Shown here piece by piece: positions 25,616-34,737 of a stretch of 64,000 nt of DNA. Position 1 is the stretch's first letter; every line of letters begins with the position of its first letter. Source of the stretch: an uncultured Bacilli bacterium (GTDB lineage: Bacteria > Bacillota_I > Bacilli_A > RFN20 > CAG-631); assembly GCA_934201705.1 (NCBI GenBank), contig CAKPXF010000006.1, forward strand, positions 35,520-99,519. Direction: 5' to 3'. Position numbers and translations under genes: made by a program. The notes beneath the pieces are model-generated. The model had not been told where the DNA came from. It made no database searches and saw only the letters and a program-made list of their open reading frames with translations.

Positions 25616-27628
25616 CTAGATTTCTCCATCTCTTATAAATACTTTGACTTTTTCCTCTAATACTTCATATACATGGTCGATTGTTTCATTTTGAAGCTGT
25701 GTAGCAGCCTTTGAAAAATGGCCACCACCACCCATAGCTTCCATGATAATATGAACATTAAAGTCATTAAGTGAACGAGCACTTACTGATACTTCAGTAT
25801 TACTTGTTTTTCCAATAACGAATACTGCTTGAACATCCTTTGTTGATAATAATTCTTCAGCAACCTTTGATAAAACAGTTCTTGTAATAATATCTTCTTC
25901 TTTAGATGCAGCAATAAAAATACCAGGGGAAACAATTTTAGCATTACTAATTATTTCACTAATTAGCTTCATTTCCTCATATTCTTCCTTAAAGAATTCA
26001 CTAACCTCTTCCATACTAGCTTGATAGTTTTTCAAAATCATAGCCATTTCAAATGTTTTCCCACTAGTTCCTGATTTAAAGAATTTTGTATCAAGACAAA
26101 TACCAGATAATAAGAAATTAGCAATTTTTTCACTAATGACTATTTTTGTTGGTTGATAGTAAATTAATTCAGTTACTAATTCTGAAGCCGAGCTTGATTG
26201 TGGCTCATGATATTGGAATACTGGGTTATTAATAAATGAATCTCCTTTTCTGTGGTGATCAATAACGCAAATTTCTTTACATTTATCAAGTAGCTTTGGC
26301 TGCATTGTTGAATCTGGTCTATGAGTATCAACAACAATCACTAATGTTTGATCATTAACAAGCTGCAAGGCTTTAGCTGGTGTTAATGTCATTTCAGCTA
26401 TTTCTTCAACAGAAAAAACATTTCTAAAAGCTTGCTTTGTTTGAAATTCAACTAATGAATCCTCAAATATAAAGTGAGCTTTAGTATTTAATGATTTACA
26501 TATAGCATAAACGCCAAGGCTTGCTCCTAAAGCATCAAAGTCCATATTTTTATGTCCCATAATTAAGACATTTTTATCAGTTTTAATTAAGTTAGATAAG
26601 GAAGTTGCTAAAACTCTTCCTCTAACATGAGATCTAGTTTGCTTTATTTCGTTTTTAGCACCAAAGTAATAAAGAGGCTTTCCAAATTCGTTGACAACAG
26701 CTTGGTCACCTCCACGTGAAAGGGCCATATTTAAAGCCATATATGATAATTCACTAGTTCTTAAAATACTTGTTGTATTTCCTTTTCCAATACCAATTGA
26801 AATAGTAAGTGGGTTATCATCCTCTTTAGCTTTTTCTCTTACCTCATCTAAAACAGAAAATCCATTCTTTAAAATATTAATATAATTCTTTTCTTCACCA
26901 ATAATTAGAAATGAATCATTACCATATGATCTTATAAACAAGTTATTACTTTTTGCCCAAGCCATAATAATTTCTTTAACGCTTGTAGCAAATAAAACGA
27001 ATTCAGATTCATTTAATGAAACGATAACGTCTTGGTAGTTATCAATTACGATATGACCAATAAATGGCCTTTCTTGTTCCATTTTTTCATCTTGAATAAC
27101 CTGAGCTGAAACATCCTTTAAATAAATAACCTTAAGGCTAGTGTTAATTTCAATTTTGAATGTTTTACCACTAATTTTTGCAAATATATCATTGTTATTT
27201 TCTTGGATTGTCAATTCATCAAAATCAGGAATTAAATCATAGACCTTTTGACCTAAAATATCTTCCTTTTTTAAAAGTGTTGTTTGTGATAGCCAAATAA
27301 CCTCATCAGCTTCATTATAAACAAATATAATAATATCACCAAATTCAAAAACAGGGCTTACCTCATTTCCAAAAAGCGAAGCAATTGTTATATCAGTTCT
27401 ATTTAAGTATTTTTCTGATTTTTTTAAATATGAGCACATTATTATCAAATTAAAGATAATGAAAATGATAAATAATAGAATTAAACAATACATACTATAT
27501 TTATCAACAAATTCAATTCCTTTATTTTTATAATAGAAAAATAAAAATACTAAGGTTATAGCTATAATTGTTTCAAAAAAGTATATAGCAATTATTTTAT
27601 TTTTATCGTGTCTTAGTTTTTTAAACAT
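25616..27628 (-). CDS. gdpP: c-di-AMP phosphodiesterase GdpP
   Basis: 670 residues: two transmembrane helices (about 14-65), a PAS-like sensor (about 85-165), a degenerate GGDEF domain with SRGGDQAVV near residue 304, then the catalytic DHH domain with GHKNMDFDALGAS (about 358), VVDTHRPDS (about 433) and VIDHHRKGDS (about 455), and DHHA1 with GGGGHFSKAA near residue 643. GdpP hydrolyses cyclic di-AMP, controlling potassium, osmotic balance and wall stress. Order gdpP-rplI-dnaB matches Bacilli. Confidence 0.94.
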   Translation of the reverse strand: MFKKLRHDKNKIIAIYFFETIIAITLVFLFFYYKNKGIEFVDKYSMYCLILLFIIFIIFNLIIMCSYLKKSEKYLNRTDITIASLFGNEVSPVFEFGDIIIFVYNEADEVIWLSQTTLLKKEDILGQKVYDLIPDFDELTIQENNNDIFAKISGKTFKIEINTSLKVIYLKDVSAQVIQDEKMEQERPFIGHIVIDNYQDVIVSLNESEFVLFATSVKEIIMAWAKSNNLFIRSYGNDSFLIIGEEKNYINILKNGFSVLDEVREKAKEDDNPLTISIGIGKGNTTSILRTSELSYMALNMALSRGGDQAVVNEFGKPLYYFGAKNEIKQTRSHVRGRVLATSLSNLIKTDKNVLIMGHKNMDFDALGASLGVYAICKSLNTKAHFIFEDSLVEFQTKQAFRNVFSVEEIAEMTLTPAKALQLVNDQTLVIVVDTHRPDSTMQPKLLDKCKEICVIDHHRKGDSFINNPVFQYHEPQSSSASELVTELIYYQPTKIVISEKIANFLLSGICLDTKFFKSGTSGKTFEMAMILKNYQASMEEVSEFFKEEYEEMKLISEIISNAKIVSPGIFIAASKEEDIITRTVLSKVAEELLSTKDVQAVFVIGKTSNTEVSVSARSLNDFNVHIIMEAMGGGGHFSKAATQLQNETIDHVYEVLEEKVKVFIRDGEI

Positions 27629-27679
27629 TTAATCACGTCCTTTTAAAAGTTTTCCCTTTTATTATAACATAATAAAACA

Positions 27680-28246
27680 TTAATTAAATAGAGTAAGAAG
27701 AATAAAAAATAAATCAAGCAATAAAAAGAAACAATAAATAATAATCTTTGTTATTTCATTTTTGTTAGCTTTTACTTTTTGGCTTTTAATAAGCTCAATA
27801 ATATTTTTTAGCAATTTTTCCTTTTCATCATAGGATAAATTTAAAAATGATATTTTTGTAGTATGCTCATTTTTATATTTGTTAATTTTTATATGATTAA
27901 CCCTATAGGCTACATTTTGGTATTTATCATCACAAGATATTAAGTAATTAACTATTGTCGCTTCACTTAAATTATAGCCATTTATTAGCCAATAAACCCT
28001 GTTTTTACTTAATGTGACGTATAATGTTAATACTATAGGAAGTAAGCATACAAGTATAATTCCTAAAACTATTTTTCCTGTAAAAGCAATTAAAAAACCA
28101 ACTAATGATAAATAAAAAAAGGAAATATAGTATTTTTCGTCAAGTACATATTTTTTTTGCTTTAAAAATAAAATTGCTAAAATAATTCTATAAATTATTA
28201 AAATATCCATAAGTATTAAAAAAAATAAAATTCCACTATCGTTCAT
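27680..28246 (-). CDS. Membrane protein of unknown function
   Basis: 188 residues, not recognised. There are hydrophobic helices at about 5-27, 40-60 and 62-80, a charged cytoplasmic-type stretch from about 95 to 160 (rich in Lys and Asn, with SYDEKEKLLKNIIELIKSQK), and a final helix at about 166-187. It lies just upstream of gdpP on the same strand and divergently from ispE. A role linked to either is only a guess. Confidence 0.55.
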   Translation of the reverse strand: MNDSGILFFLILMDILIIYRIILAILFLKQKKYVLDEKYYISFFYLSLVGFLIAFTGKIVLGIILVCLLPIVLTLYVTLSKNRVYWLINGYNLSEATIVNYLISCDDKYQNVAYRVNHIKINKYKNEHTTKISFLNLSYDEKEKLLKNIIELIKSQKVKANKNEITKIIIYCFFLLLDLFFILLTLFN

Positions 28247-28319
28247 ATTCTTTCTTTCCCCATCTTTATTAATTTTAACATATGTTTTATAATAAAATAA
28301 AGATTATCGGGGTGACAAA

Positions 28320-29162
28320 ATGAAATCATATTCTAAAATTAACTTAGCCTTAAGTATTGTTAATAAAAATAAGCCTAATGGCTTACATGAGCTTGATTCA
28401 TTAAATTTAATAACTTCATTACATGATGTAATAAAGGTTAAGTTTTATGATGAAGGTAATGATATTAAAATATCTTCTAATAAGGATATTCCACTTGATG
28501 AAAATAATTTAGTAAGTAAGGTTATTAACAAATTTAAAAAAGTTTTCAATTTAGCCTTTTCAGTAGATGTAACAATAATTAAAAACATACCTATACAAGC
28601 AGGACTTGGTGGTGGAAGCAGTAATGCTGCTTGTATGTTAGATATTTTAAATAAAAAATTTAAAACAAATATGAATGCTTTAGAAAAAATTAATTTTTTA
28701 AAGGATATTACCTCTGATGGGCCGCTTTTTGTTTTAAATACTACATGTAGAGTTAAAGGAAAGGGCAATATAATTAGTCCAATAAAGCATAAATTTAAAT
28801 ATAAAATTTTATTAGTAAAGCCATTTAGTGGCTGTAATACTAAAGATGTTTATAATAATATTGATTATAAAAAGCTTAATAATATTAATATGAACAAAAT
28901 AGAAGAAGCCTTTATAAATGATGATTTTGATTCATTATGTAGGCGAGCTTTTAATGATTTATTAGATAGTGCTTGTAAGGTAAATAAGGAGATAAGTGAT
29001 ATTTTATTAAGGCTTAAGGCTTGTGGCTTTGATATTGTTTCTCTTAGTGGCTCTGGCTCTACATGCTTTGCCATAGCAAAAAGTAAATTTCCTTATAAAG
29101 CATTTAAAAAGATAATCAATAAAAATGATTATGAACTAGTTAGAATTGTAAAAGCCCGTTAG
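28320..29162 (+). CDS. ispE: 4-diphosphocytidyl-2-C-methyl-D-erythritol kinase
   Basis: 280 residues of the GHMP kinase family. KSYSKINLAL starts the protein; the ATP loop is IPIQAGLGGGSSNAAC near residue 89; the third motif LSGSGSTCFAIA is near residue 255. IspE phosphorylates CDP-methylerythritol in the non-mevalonate isoprenoid pathway. The usual G(A/S)DVPFF motif reads SDGPLFVL here, a divergence worth noting. A TATAAT lies shortly upstream and GGGGTGA serves as ribosome site. It converges on and touches the yabG-like gene. Confidence 0.9.
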   Translation: MKSYSKINLALSIVNKNKPNGLHELDSLNLITSLHDVIKVKFYDEGNDIKISSNKDIPLDENNLVSKVINKFKKVFNLAFSVDVTIIKNIPIQAGLGGGSSNAACMLDILNKKFKTNMNALEKINFLKDITSDGPLFVLNTTCRVKGKGNIISPIKHKFKYKILLVKPFSGCNTKDVYNNIDYKKLNNINMNKIEEAFINDDFDSLCRRAFNDLLDSACKVNKEISDILLRLKACGFDIVSLSGSGSTCFAIAKSKFPYKAFKKIINKNDYELVRIVKAR

Positions 29163-29887
29163 TATATTTTACGAGCTTGACCTTTAGTATCAATACCTCC
29201 CATACCCTTGTTTTTATTTGATGTTAATTCAATAACCTTTTTAATGTCGACATATTTAAAAACAGGAGTAGTTGCTACCATAATAGCAACTTTAGCTGGA
29301 TCTAAAACATTAATGCTTACCTTTCCAGGAGAACTTGAAATATTACTTCCAACATTAATTAAATTCTTAAAGGATGAATAGCAGGCTCCTGAAATAATAC
29401 ATAATGAATCCTTACATGGTTGATATTTTCTAGCAATTTTTACTGCTTCAATAAAAAAATCGCTATTAACATTATTACCATTTTTATCAATAGCATCATG
29501 TCCAGTAATAATTAATATATCAGGGTTATGCTCTTCAAGTAAATTTTTTATTTCAAAGGGCATATCCTTTTCATTTATTTGGTATCCTATAGCTGGAACA
29601 TTATATTTTTCATATAGCTTCATGCTTTTCTTTAAATATTCTTTATCACTATCTAGATGCAATATTTTTCCATTTAGATAATTTTTTTCATTAATTGGTA
29701 AAGCTACCTCTTCAGTTTCAGCCTCTCTTATTTGCTCATATTTTTTTAAATCACTTATATAGCAATCAGCACAAAGACGAACATCCTTTCCTTGTAATAT
29801 TACATAATTGTTATAAATATATTTTATTTGAAATACTATGTCATTATTATAGGAAATTCTAGTTACATAATCATTTACCTTAAACAT
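29159..29887 (-). CDS. yabG: YabG-type sporulation-family protease
   Basis: 242 residues matching YabG along its length: an N-terminal SH3-like part (FKVNDYVTRISY, ILQGKDVRLCADC), the HLDSD motif near residue 75, PDILIITGHDAIDK near 128, then CIISGACYSSF, SSPGKVSINVLDP and a closing GMGGIDTKGQAR. In Bacillus, YabG is a protease that processes spore coat proteins. Its neighbours ksgA and rnmV and the nearby ispE repeat the Bacillus order, with veg and sspF missing between yabG and ispE. It implies spore-forming ability or ancestry. Confidence 0.88.
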   Translation of the reverse strand: MFKVNDYVTRISYNNDIVFQIKYIYNNYVILQGKDVRLCADCYISDLKKYEQIREAETEEVALPINEKNYLNGKILHLDSDKEYLKKSMKLYEKYNVPAIGYQINEKDMPFEIKNLLEEHNPDILIITGHDAIDKNGNNVNSDFFIEAVKIARKYQPCKDSLCIISGACYSSFKNLINVGSNISSSPGKVSINVLDPAKVAIMVATTPVFKYVDIKKVIELTSNKNKGMGGIDTKGQARKIY

Positions 29888-29934
29888 AAAAAACCACCCT
29901 ATTATACATTATTAAAAATGCATAATAAAGGTGA

Positions 29935-30774
29935 TTAAAATATTTCGTTAGCTAAGCTTACTATATCATCCATATTTAGTTGCTCAACCCTTAATGTAGG
30001 ATTTATATTTACTTTATTTAAGCAATTTAATAAATCATCATTATTTTTAAAAATAATCTTTAAATTATTATAAATAGTCTTACGACGATTTTTAAATATT
30101 ATATCTAATAAGGAAACTAAGCTATTAAAGCTACAATTATATTTTGGAGCAGTTTTGGAAAATTTTAAAACGATAGAATCAATATTTGGTCGAGGAAGAT
30201 AGGAGTTTTTACTAACATATTTGATAATTTCAACATCATATTGATATTTTAAAATTATTGATAAGGGGTTTAAATCCTTTTTATCAGGCTTTATTATTTT
30301 TTGTCCAACTTCTTTTTGCATCATTGCAATAAAGGTGTTAATTTCTAAATTGTTAATTAAAATTTTATTTAATAATTTACTAGTAATATAATATGGTAAA
30401 TTAGAAATAATAATTATGTCATTATAGCCGTGACTGTTAGCATCACTAATTAATTTTTCAATATCAACCTTTAAAAAATCAATATTAGTTATTGAAACAT
30501 TTTTATATTCTTTAAATGTTTCATTTAATATATTAACCATGTTTTTATCAATTTCATACATTTTAAAGCAATTAGTTTTAGTAGCAATTATTTCACTTAA
30601 GGCACCAAGCCCTGGACCTATTTCAATAACATAGGAATTCTTATTAATATTAGCCTTTAAAATGATTTCCTTAGCAATATCTTCATCAACTAAAAAGTTT
30701 TGCCCTAAGGCTTTATTAGCAGTTAAATTGTTATTCCTTAAGGTTTCATCAACATATTTTTTACTACTTATCAT
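29935..30774 (-). CDS. ksgA: 16S rRNA dimethyladenosine transferase
   Basis: About 279 residues. NKALGQNFLVDEDIA precedes the SAM motif VIEIGPGLGALSEI near residue 50; the catalytic motif IISNLPYYITSKLL is near 118; a helical C-terminal domain follows. It dimethylates two adenines in helix 45 of 16S rRNA. I place the start at 30774: the upstream GTG at 30783 is too near GGAGAG, whereas this ATG is 8 bases from it. The gene overlaps the end of rnmV. Confidence 0.94.
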   Translation of the reverse strand: MISSKKYVDETLRNNNLTANKALGQNFLVDEDIAKEIILKANINKNSYVIEIGPGLGALSEIIATKTNCFKMYEIDKNMVNILNETFKEYKNVSITNIDFLKVDIEKLISDANSHGYNDIIIISNLPYYITSKLLNKILINNLEINTFIAMMQKEVGQKIIKPDKKDLNPLSIILKYQYDVEIIKYVSKNSYLPRPNIDSIVLKFSKTAPKYNCSFNSLVSLLDIIFKNRRKTIYNNLKIIFKNNDDLLNCLNKVNINPTLRVEQLNMDDIVSLANEIF

Positions 30775-31297
30775 TAATAACACTCTCCAATTCTAAAAGA
30801 GAAACATTTAATAAATTTAATCTATTTAATAAGGTTTTACTATTACAATAGCCAATATGGAAATGATCAATAATTTTTTGTTTGTTAGTTTTAGAATTTA
30901 ATCCTATAATATTAAGCTTTAATAAATCGCTTGATTTTAAATTACCTTTATTATTACTATCAAATGTGACTACATTTTCTAAAGCTAATAATACCTCTTC
31001 CTTGCTTGCTTCAGCAACTCCAACCTTGTGGTGCTTTATTGATTTTTCCTTTCTTACAAAGGCTTGCTTACAAACACTAATTTCATGTGTTAGCTCATTT
31101 CTAATTTTTTGTCCTGGATAATCAGGATCAGTTAATATAATAACACCTCTTTTATTAGCAAGCTCTTTAGCATATTCAATATCAAAGCCATCAATAGCTG
31201 AACCATTACATGTTAAAATATCAGCCTTTAAAAAGGTTTCTAAAAATTGCTTATCTGATTTTCCTTCAACAATAATTACTTCTTTTATTTCCTTCAT
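30764..31297 (-). CDS. rnmV: Ribonuclease M5
   Basis: 177 residues with the TOPRIM domain: KEVIIVEGKSDKQFLE with the catalytic Glu, then GVIILTDPDYPGQKIR with the DxD pair near residues 56-70, then HHKVGVAEASKEEVLLAL typical of RNase M5. It performs the final maturation of 5S rRNA. It overlaps tatD (ATGA) upstream and ksgA downstream, as in Bacillus. Confidence 0.94.
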   Translation of the reverse strand: MKEIKEVIIVEGKSDKQFLETFLKADILTCNGSAIDGFDIEYAKELANKRGVIILTDPDYPGQKIRNELTHEISVCKQAFVRKEKSIKHHKVGVAEASKEEVLLALENVVTFDSNNKGNLKSSDLLKLNIIGLNSKTNKQKIIDHFHIGYCNSKTLLNRLNLLNVSLLELESVINDK

Positions 31298-32058
31298 AAA
31301 TGAAACACCCTCAAAGCATTATTATAGGTAATGTCTTGAATTTCTTTTTCATCCATTTCCTTTAACATAGCTATTTGCTTTATAACATAATAAACATATG
31401 ATGGATGATTTTCCTTTCCTCTAAAAGGAAAAGGTGTTAAATAAGGATCATCAGTTTCAACAAGTAATCTATCAAGAGGGCATTCCTTAACAACCTCTTT
31501 TATAGTTATAGCATTTTTAAAGGTTACTATTCCTGAAATTGAAATATAAGCATTAAGCTTTAAATAACGCTTCATCATTTCAACGCTACCAGTATAGCAA
31601 TGAAGAATTATACCATCAAGTGATTTATGATATTTATATAATAAATTATATAAATCCTCATGAGCCTCTCTACAATGAATAGCAATTGGCTTTTTATATT
31701 TACAAGCAATTTTTAATTGCTTTTCAAAATAATAAAGCTGCTTTTCTTTGCTTTCCTTTCCATAATAATAATCAAGGCCAATTTCACCAATAGCAATACA
31801 TTTTTCATTATCAAATAGTTCTTTAAATTCACTTAAATCACCATTATATTTATTTACTTCTTCTGGCTGTAAGCCACAAATTGCATATATATTATCATAC
31901 AAGGAAGCAAGCTTTATAGCATTAACGCTTGATATGTAATCATAGCCAACACAAGCCACCTTTAAAACATTAAATTCATTACATTCCTTTAATAATAAAT
32001 CTAATTCATCTTTATTATTTATTTTATCATTTATATGTGAGTGTGTATTAAATATCAT
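31294..32058 (-). CDS. tatD: TatD-family metal-dependent hydrolase
   Basis: 254 residues of the TatD TIM-barrel family: NTHSHIND at the start, GEIGLDYYYG near residue 92, AIHCREAHEDL near 125, LHCYTGS near 151 and VETDDPYLTPFP near 203 provide the metal ligands. Members act as 3'-5' DNases or related hydrolases. Located between mnmE and rnmV with tight overlaps, so one operon is likely. Confidence 0.92.
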   Translation of the reverse strand: MIFNTHSHINDKINNKDELDLLLKECNEFNVLKVACVGYDYISSVNAIKLASLYDNIYAICGLQPEEVNKYNGDLSEFKELFDNEKCIAIGEIGLDYYYGKESKEKQLYYFEKQLKIACKYKKPIAIHCREAHEDLYNLLYKYHKSLDGIILHCYTGSVEMMKRYLKLNAYISISGIVTFKNAITIKEVVKECPLDRLLVETDDPYLTPFPFRGKENHPSYVYYVIKQIAMLKEMDEKEIQDITYNNALRVFHL

Positions 32059-32060
32059 AA

Positions 32061-33395
32061 TTATTTACCTAAACAAAACTTTGAAAAAATACTATCTAAT
32101 AAATCAAAGGAATTATTCTTTCCAAGTATTTCAAGAATACAAGTATATGCTTCCTTTAAATCAATAGATATTAAATCAATAACCTGACCATTTAATGCTT
32201 GATTTTTAGCTTCAAGTAAATGTTCCTTAGCTTTATTTAACAAGCCCTCCTGACGAGCATTAAATAATAATGGTGTATTATCATAAATTAAGTCATTAAA
32301 CATACTTTTAATTCTTTCTTCTAATTGCTTTAAATCATTATTAATTGTGGAAATATAAACAGCGTTATCTATTTTAAAGCATAAATTTTGATCACTTTTA
32401 TTAACGATAATTATTCTTTGATAATTTTTTGTTTTATTTAAAAGCTCATTATCTTCATCACTTAATGGCTTACTACCATCTAAAACTAATAAAACTAAAG
32501 AAGCTTTTTCTAATGATTTTAAGGATTTACTTATACCGATTTGTTCGATTAAATCATTTGATTTTCTAATACCTGCTGTATCAATTAAATTAAGTGTTAA
32601 TCCATAAAAGTCTATTTTGCCTTCAACTATATCACGAGTTGTTCCTTCAATATCAGTAACAATAGCCTTATCTTCCTTAAGCATAGCATTTAATAAAGAT
32701 GATTTACCAACATTTGGCTTTCCAATAATTACAGTATCAATACCATTTTTAATAGTTTGACCTTTTTTTGTATCAGCAATTACCTTATCAAGCTTATCTA
32801 GAAAGTCGTTAATAGAAGGTAACACACTATCATAGCGTAATTGTTCAACATCATCATATTCAGGATAATCAATATTTACTTCAATTTGAGCTATTACATC
32901 AAGCAAGCTTTCTGATAGCTTGTAAACATAATCACTAGTTATACCATTTAAGCCAGAAAGAGCTAGCTTTAATGATTGTTCACTATTAGCATTAATTAAG
33001 TCATTAATAGCTTCAGCATTAACTAAATCAATTCTATTAAATAAAAACGCTCTTTTACTAAATTCACCATTTGTGGCTAATCTAGCACCATTTTTAATTA
33101 ATAATCCAATTATTTTTTTAACAATTAATAGATTACCATGGCATGATATTTCTACCATATTCTCAGCAGTAAATGATTTTGGAGAATAATAGTAAGTAAC
33201 CATTACCTCATCTATTATTTCATCATTATCTTTAATATGACCATAATAAACATGCTGATGCTCATGATTCTTTTTATTAGTAAATATTTTATCTACTATC
33301 AAGAAAGCATCATTACCACTGACTCTAATTACACTAATTGCAGCTTTTACGCTACCGCTGCATAAAGCGACTATTGTATCATTTATTGAATCCAT
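32061..33395 (-). CDS. mnmE: tRNA modification GTPase MnmE
   Basis: 444 residues: N-terminal tetrahydrofolate-binding domain (DTIVALCSGSVKAAISVIRV), helical domain, and an inserted G domain with GKPNVGKSSLLN near residue 225, TDIEGTTRD, DTAGIRKS and NKSD motifs. It ends with the hallmark FCLGK, giving the C-x-G-K catalytic tail. With MnmG (present at 47337) it makes the cmnm5 modification of wobble uridine. Starts the mnmE-tatD-rnmV-ksgA-yabG run. Confidence 0.95.
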   Translation of the reverse strand: MDSINDTIVALCSGSVKAAISVIRVSGNDAFLIVDKIFTNKKNHEHQHVYYGHIKDNDEIIDEVMVTYYYSPKSFTAENMVEISCHGNLLIVKKIIGLLIKNGARLATNGEFSKRAFLFNRIDLVNAEAINDLINANSEQSLKLALSGLNGITSDYVYKLSESLLDVIAQIEVNIDYPEYDDVEQLRYDSVLPSINDFLDKLDKVIADTKKGQTIKNGIDTVIIGKPNVGKSSLLNAMLKEDKAIVTDIEGTTRDIVEGKIDFYGLTLNLIDTAGIRKSNDLIEQIGISKSLKSLEKASLVLLVLDGSKPLSDEDNELLNKTKNYQRIIIVNKSDQNLCFKIDNAVYISTINNDLKQLEERIKSMFNDLIYDNTPLLFNARQEGLLNKAKEHLLEAKNQALNGQVIDLISIDLKEAYTCILEILGKNNSFDLLDSIFSKFCLGK

Positions 33396-33474
33396 TTTGA
33401 AACCCTCTTTTTTAACTTCCTTAAATAATTATACTAATTTTTTAACAAAGAAAAAATGATTTTAGTAAAAAATG

Positions 33475-33502
33475 TTGCCTTTTTATAATTAAGGGCTATA
33501 AT
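33475..33502 (+). promoter_or_regulatory. Promoter of riboswitch-ribU transcript
   Basis: TTGCCT (33475-33480), 16-base spacer, TATAAT (33497-33502), about 10 bases before the FMN riboswitch. Confidence 0.7.
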
Positions 33503-33508
33503 ATAAGT

Positions 33509-33620
33509 GTCTTCGGGGTAGGTTAAATTCCTAACCGGTGGTATAGCCCACGAGCATTTATATGCATGAACTAGTGAAATTCTAGTGCCGACAGTAAAGT
33601 CTGGATGAAAGAAGAAAAAA
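33509..33620 (+). ncRNA. FMN riboswitch (RFN element)
   Basis: The conserved RFN strings appear in order: UCUUCGGGGUAGG, UUCCUAACCGGUGGUAUAGC, CCACGAGC, a variable stem, GUGCCGACAGUAAAGUCUGGAUGAAAGAAGA. UCUUC (33511-33515) and GAAGA close P1. It precedes a RibU-type riboflavin transporter gene, its usual target. Confidence 0.95.
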
Positions 33621-33623
33621 TTT

Positions 33624-33664
33624 AAAATCCCCGAAAAGGATTTTTTTTCTTTAGGAGGGGGATT
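33624..33664 (+). terminator. Riboswitch expression platform
   Basis: AAAATCC (33624-33630) and GGATTTT (33638-33644) form a terminator followed by eight T. AATCCCC in the same region is also complementary to GGGGATT (33658-33664) at the ribU ribosome site, so translation control is possible too. Confidence 0.7.
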
Positions 33665-33667
33665 AGT

Positions 33668-34426
33668 ATGAAAAAAAATGCTTTAAATATAATTATGTTA
33701 ATTATAAGTGTTTTAATAATTACTTTATCATTAGTTTTTAAAGAGCACTTAGTATCCTTTTTAACATATTTATTATTAATTATAGGATCATTAATTTTTG
33801 TTTTTTCAGTTTTATTATTATTTAAAAGAGATTTAAATATAAAGCAAATATCAATGATTGCTTTACAATCATCAATTACTATTATTTTATATTTCTTTTT
33901 AAAAATTAATTTACCTTTTTTCCCAGGATGGCTAGATATACAAGTATCAGAAATTCCAGCAATTATAACAAGCTTTATTTATGGGCCATATGCTGGAGCA
34001 CTTATAATTTTAATTCGTTTTATTTTTAAGCTACCAGGAAGTATTACTGCTGGAGTTGGCGAATTTGCAGATTTATTATTAGGACTTACTTTAGTTTTAA
34101 TATCTGGAATAATTTATAAAAGAAATAGAACCTTAAAAGGTGCAATTAAAGGAATGGCTTTAGGAATAATTGCCTCAACAGTTCTTGCTTGTTTTCTTAA
34201 TTATTTAGTTTTAATACCAGCATATATTTATATTGCAGGCTTTAGCAAGGAAGTATTAGTTAAATCATTATCTTATATTTCTTTTGTAAATGAAAGTAAC
34301 TTTATGCTTTGCTATATTTTTATTGGAGTTTTACCATTTAATATTTTCCGTTATATTATTGTTTTTGCTTTAACATTTATTTTATATAAGAAAACACATC
34401 TATTAATTGAAAAAATAACAAAATAA
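33668..34426 (+). CDS. ribU: ECF transporter riboflavin-binding S component
   Basis: 252 residues, strongly hydrophobic. The first roughly 60 residues form an extra pair of helices; the RibU/ECF S-component core begins at KQISMIALQSSITIIL. Its AxxxA-like interaction region and the substrate loop with FPGWLDIQVSEIPAIITSF are followed by YGPYAGALIILIRFIFK and GEFADLLLGL. It binds riboflavin and works with a shared energising module. The FMN riboswitch directly upstream supports the substrate. The 60-residue N-terminal extension is longer than in typical RibU. AGGAGG ribosome site. Confidence 0.9.
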   Translation: MKKNALNIIMLIISVLIITLSLVFKEHLVSFLTYLLLIIGSLIFVFSVLLLFKRDLNIKQISMIALQSSITIILYFFLKINLPFFPGWLDIQVSEIPAIITSFIYGPYAGALIILIRFIFKLPGSITAGVGEFADLLLGLTLVLISGIIYKRNRTLKGAIKGMALGIIASTVLACFLNYLVLIPAYIYIAGFSKEVLVKSLSYISFVNESNFMLCYIFIGVLPFNIFRYIIVFALTFILYKKTHLLIEKITK

Positions 34427-34454
34427 AAGCCATAATTCCTCAATTATGGCTTTT
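34425..34454. terminator. Bidirectional terminator between ribU and ferredoxin
   Basis: Perfect 13-bp stem AAAAGCCATAATT/AATTATGGCTTTT with loop CCTC. It serves the convergent ribU and ferredoxin genes. Confidence 0.9.
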
Positions 34455-34471
34455 ACTTTTATAAAAATTAA

Positions 34472-34654
34472 TTATTCTTTGCTAATTGCTTCAACTGGGC
34501 AACTTGCAATTGCACCTTCAACAGCTTCTTCATCAGCTGCAGTAACTTCTCCAGCAACAGCTTTTCCATCATCGTTTAATGAGAAAACAGCATCAGCTAA
34601 ACTAGTGCAAAGACCACATCCGATACATTTATCGTCATCTACGTATACTTTCAT
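34472..34654 (-). CDS. [4Fe-4S] ferredoxin
   Basis: 60 residues from the ATG at 34654: MKVYVDDDKCIGCGLCTSLA, then ASCPVEAI. The four Cys (CxxCxxC plus CP) ligate one [4Fe-4S] cluster, as in single-cluster ferredoxins that carry low-potential electrons. The longer reading frame beginning with TTG at 34669 is rejected since that region is the GGAGG ribosome site. Stand-alone gene. Confidence 0.93.
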   Translation of the reverse strand: MKVYVDDDKCIGCGLCTSLADAVFSLNDDGKAVAGEVTAADEEAVEGAIASCPVEAISKE

Positions 34655-34737
34655 TTTAAATTCCTCCAAAGTTTACACGTCTATTATATAACATTTTTAA
34701 AATGTTTAACACCCTTTTTCAAAAAAAATTTAAATAA

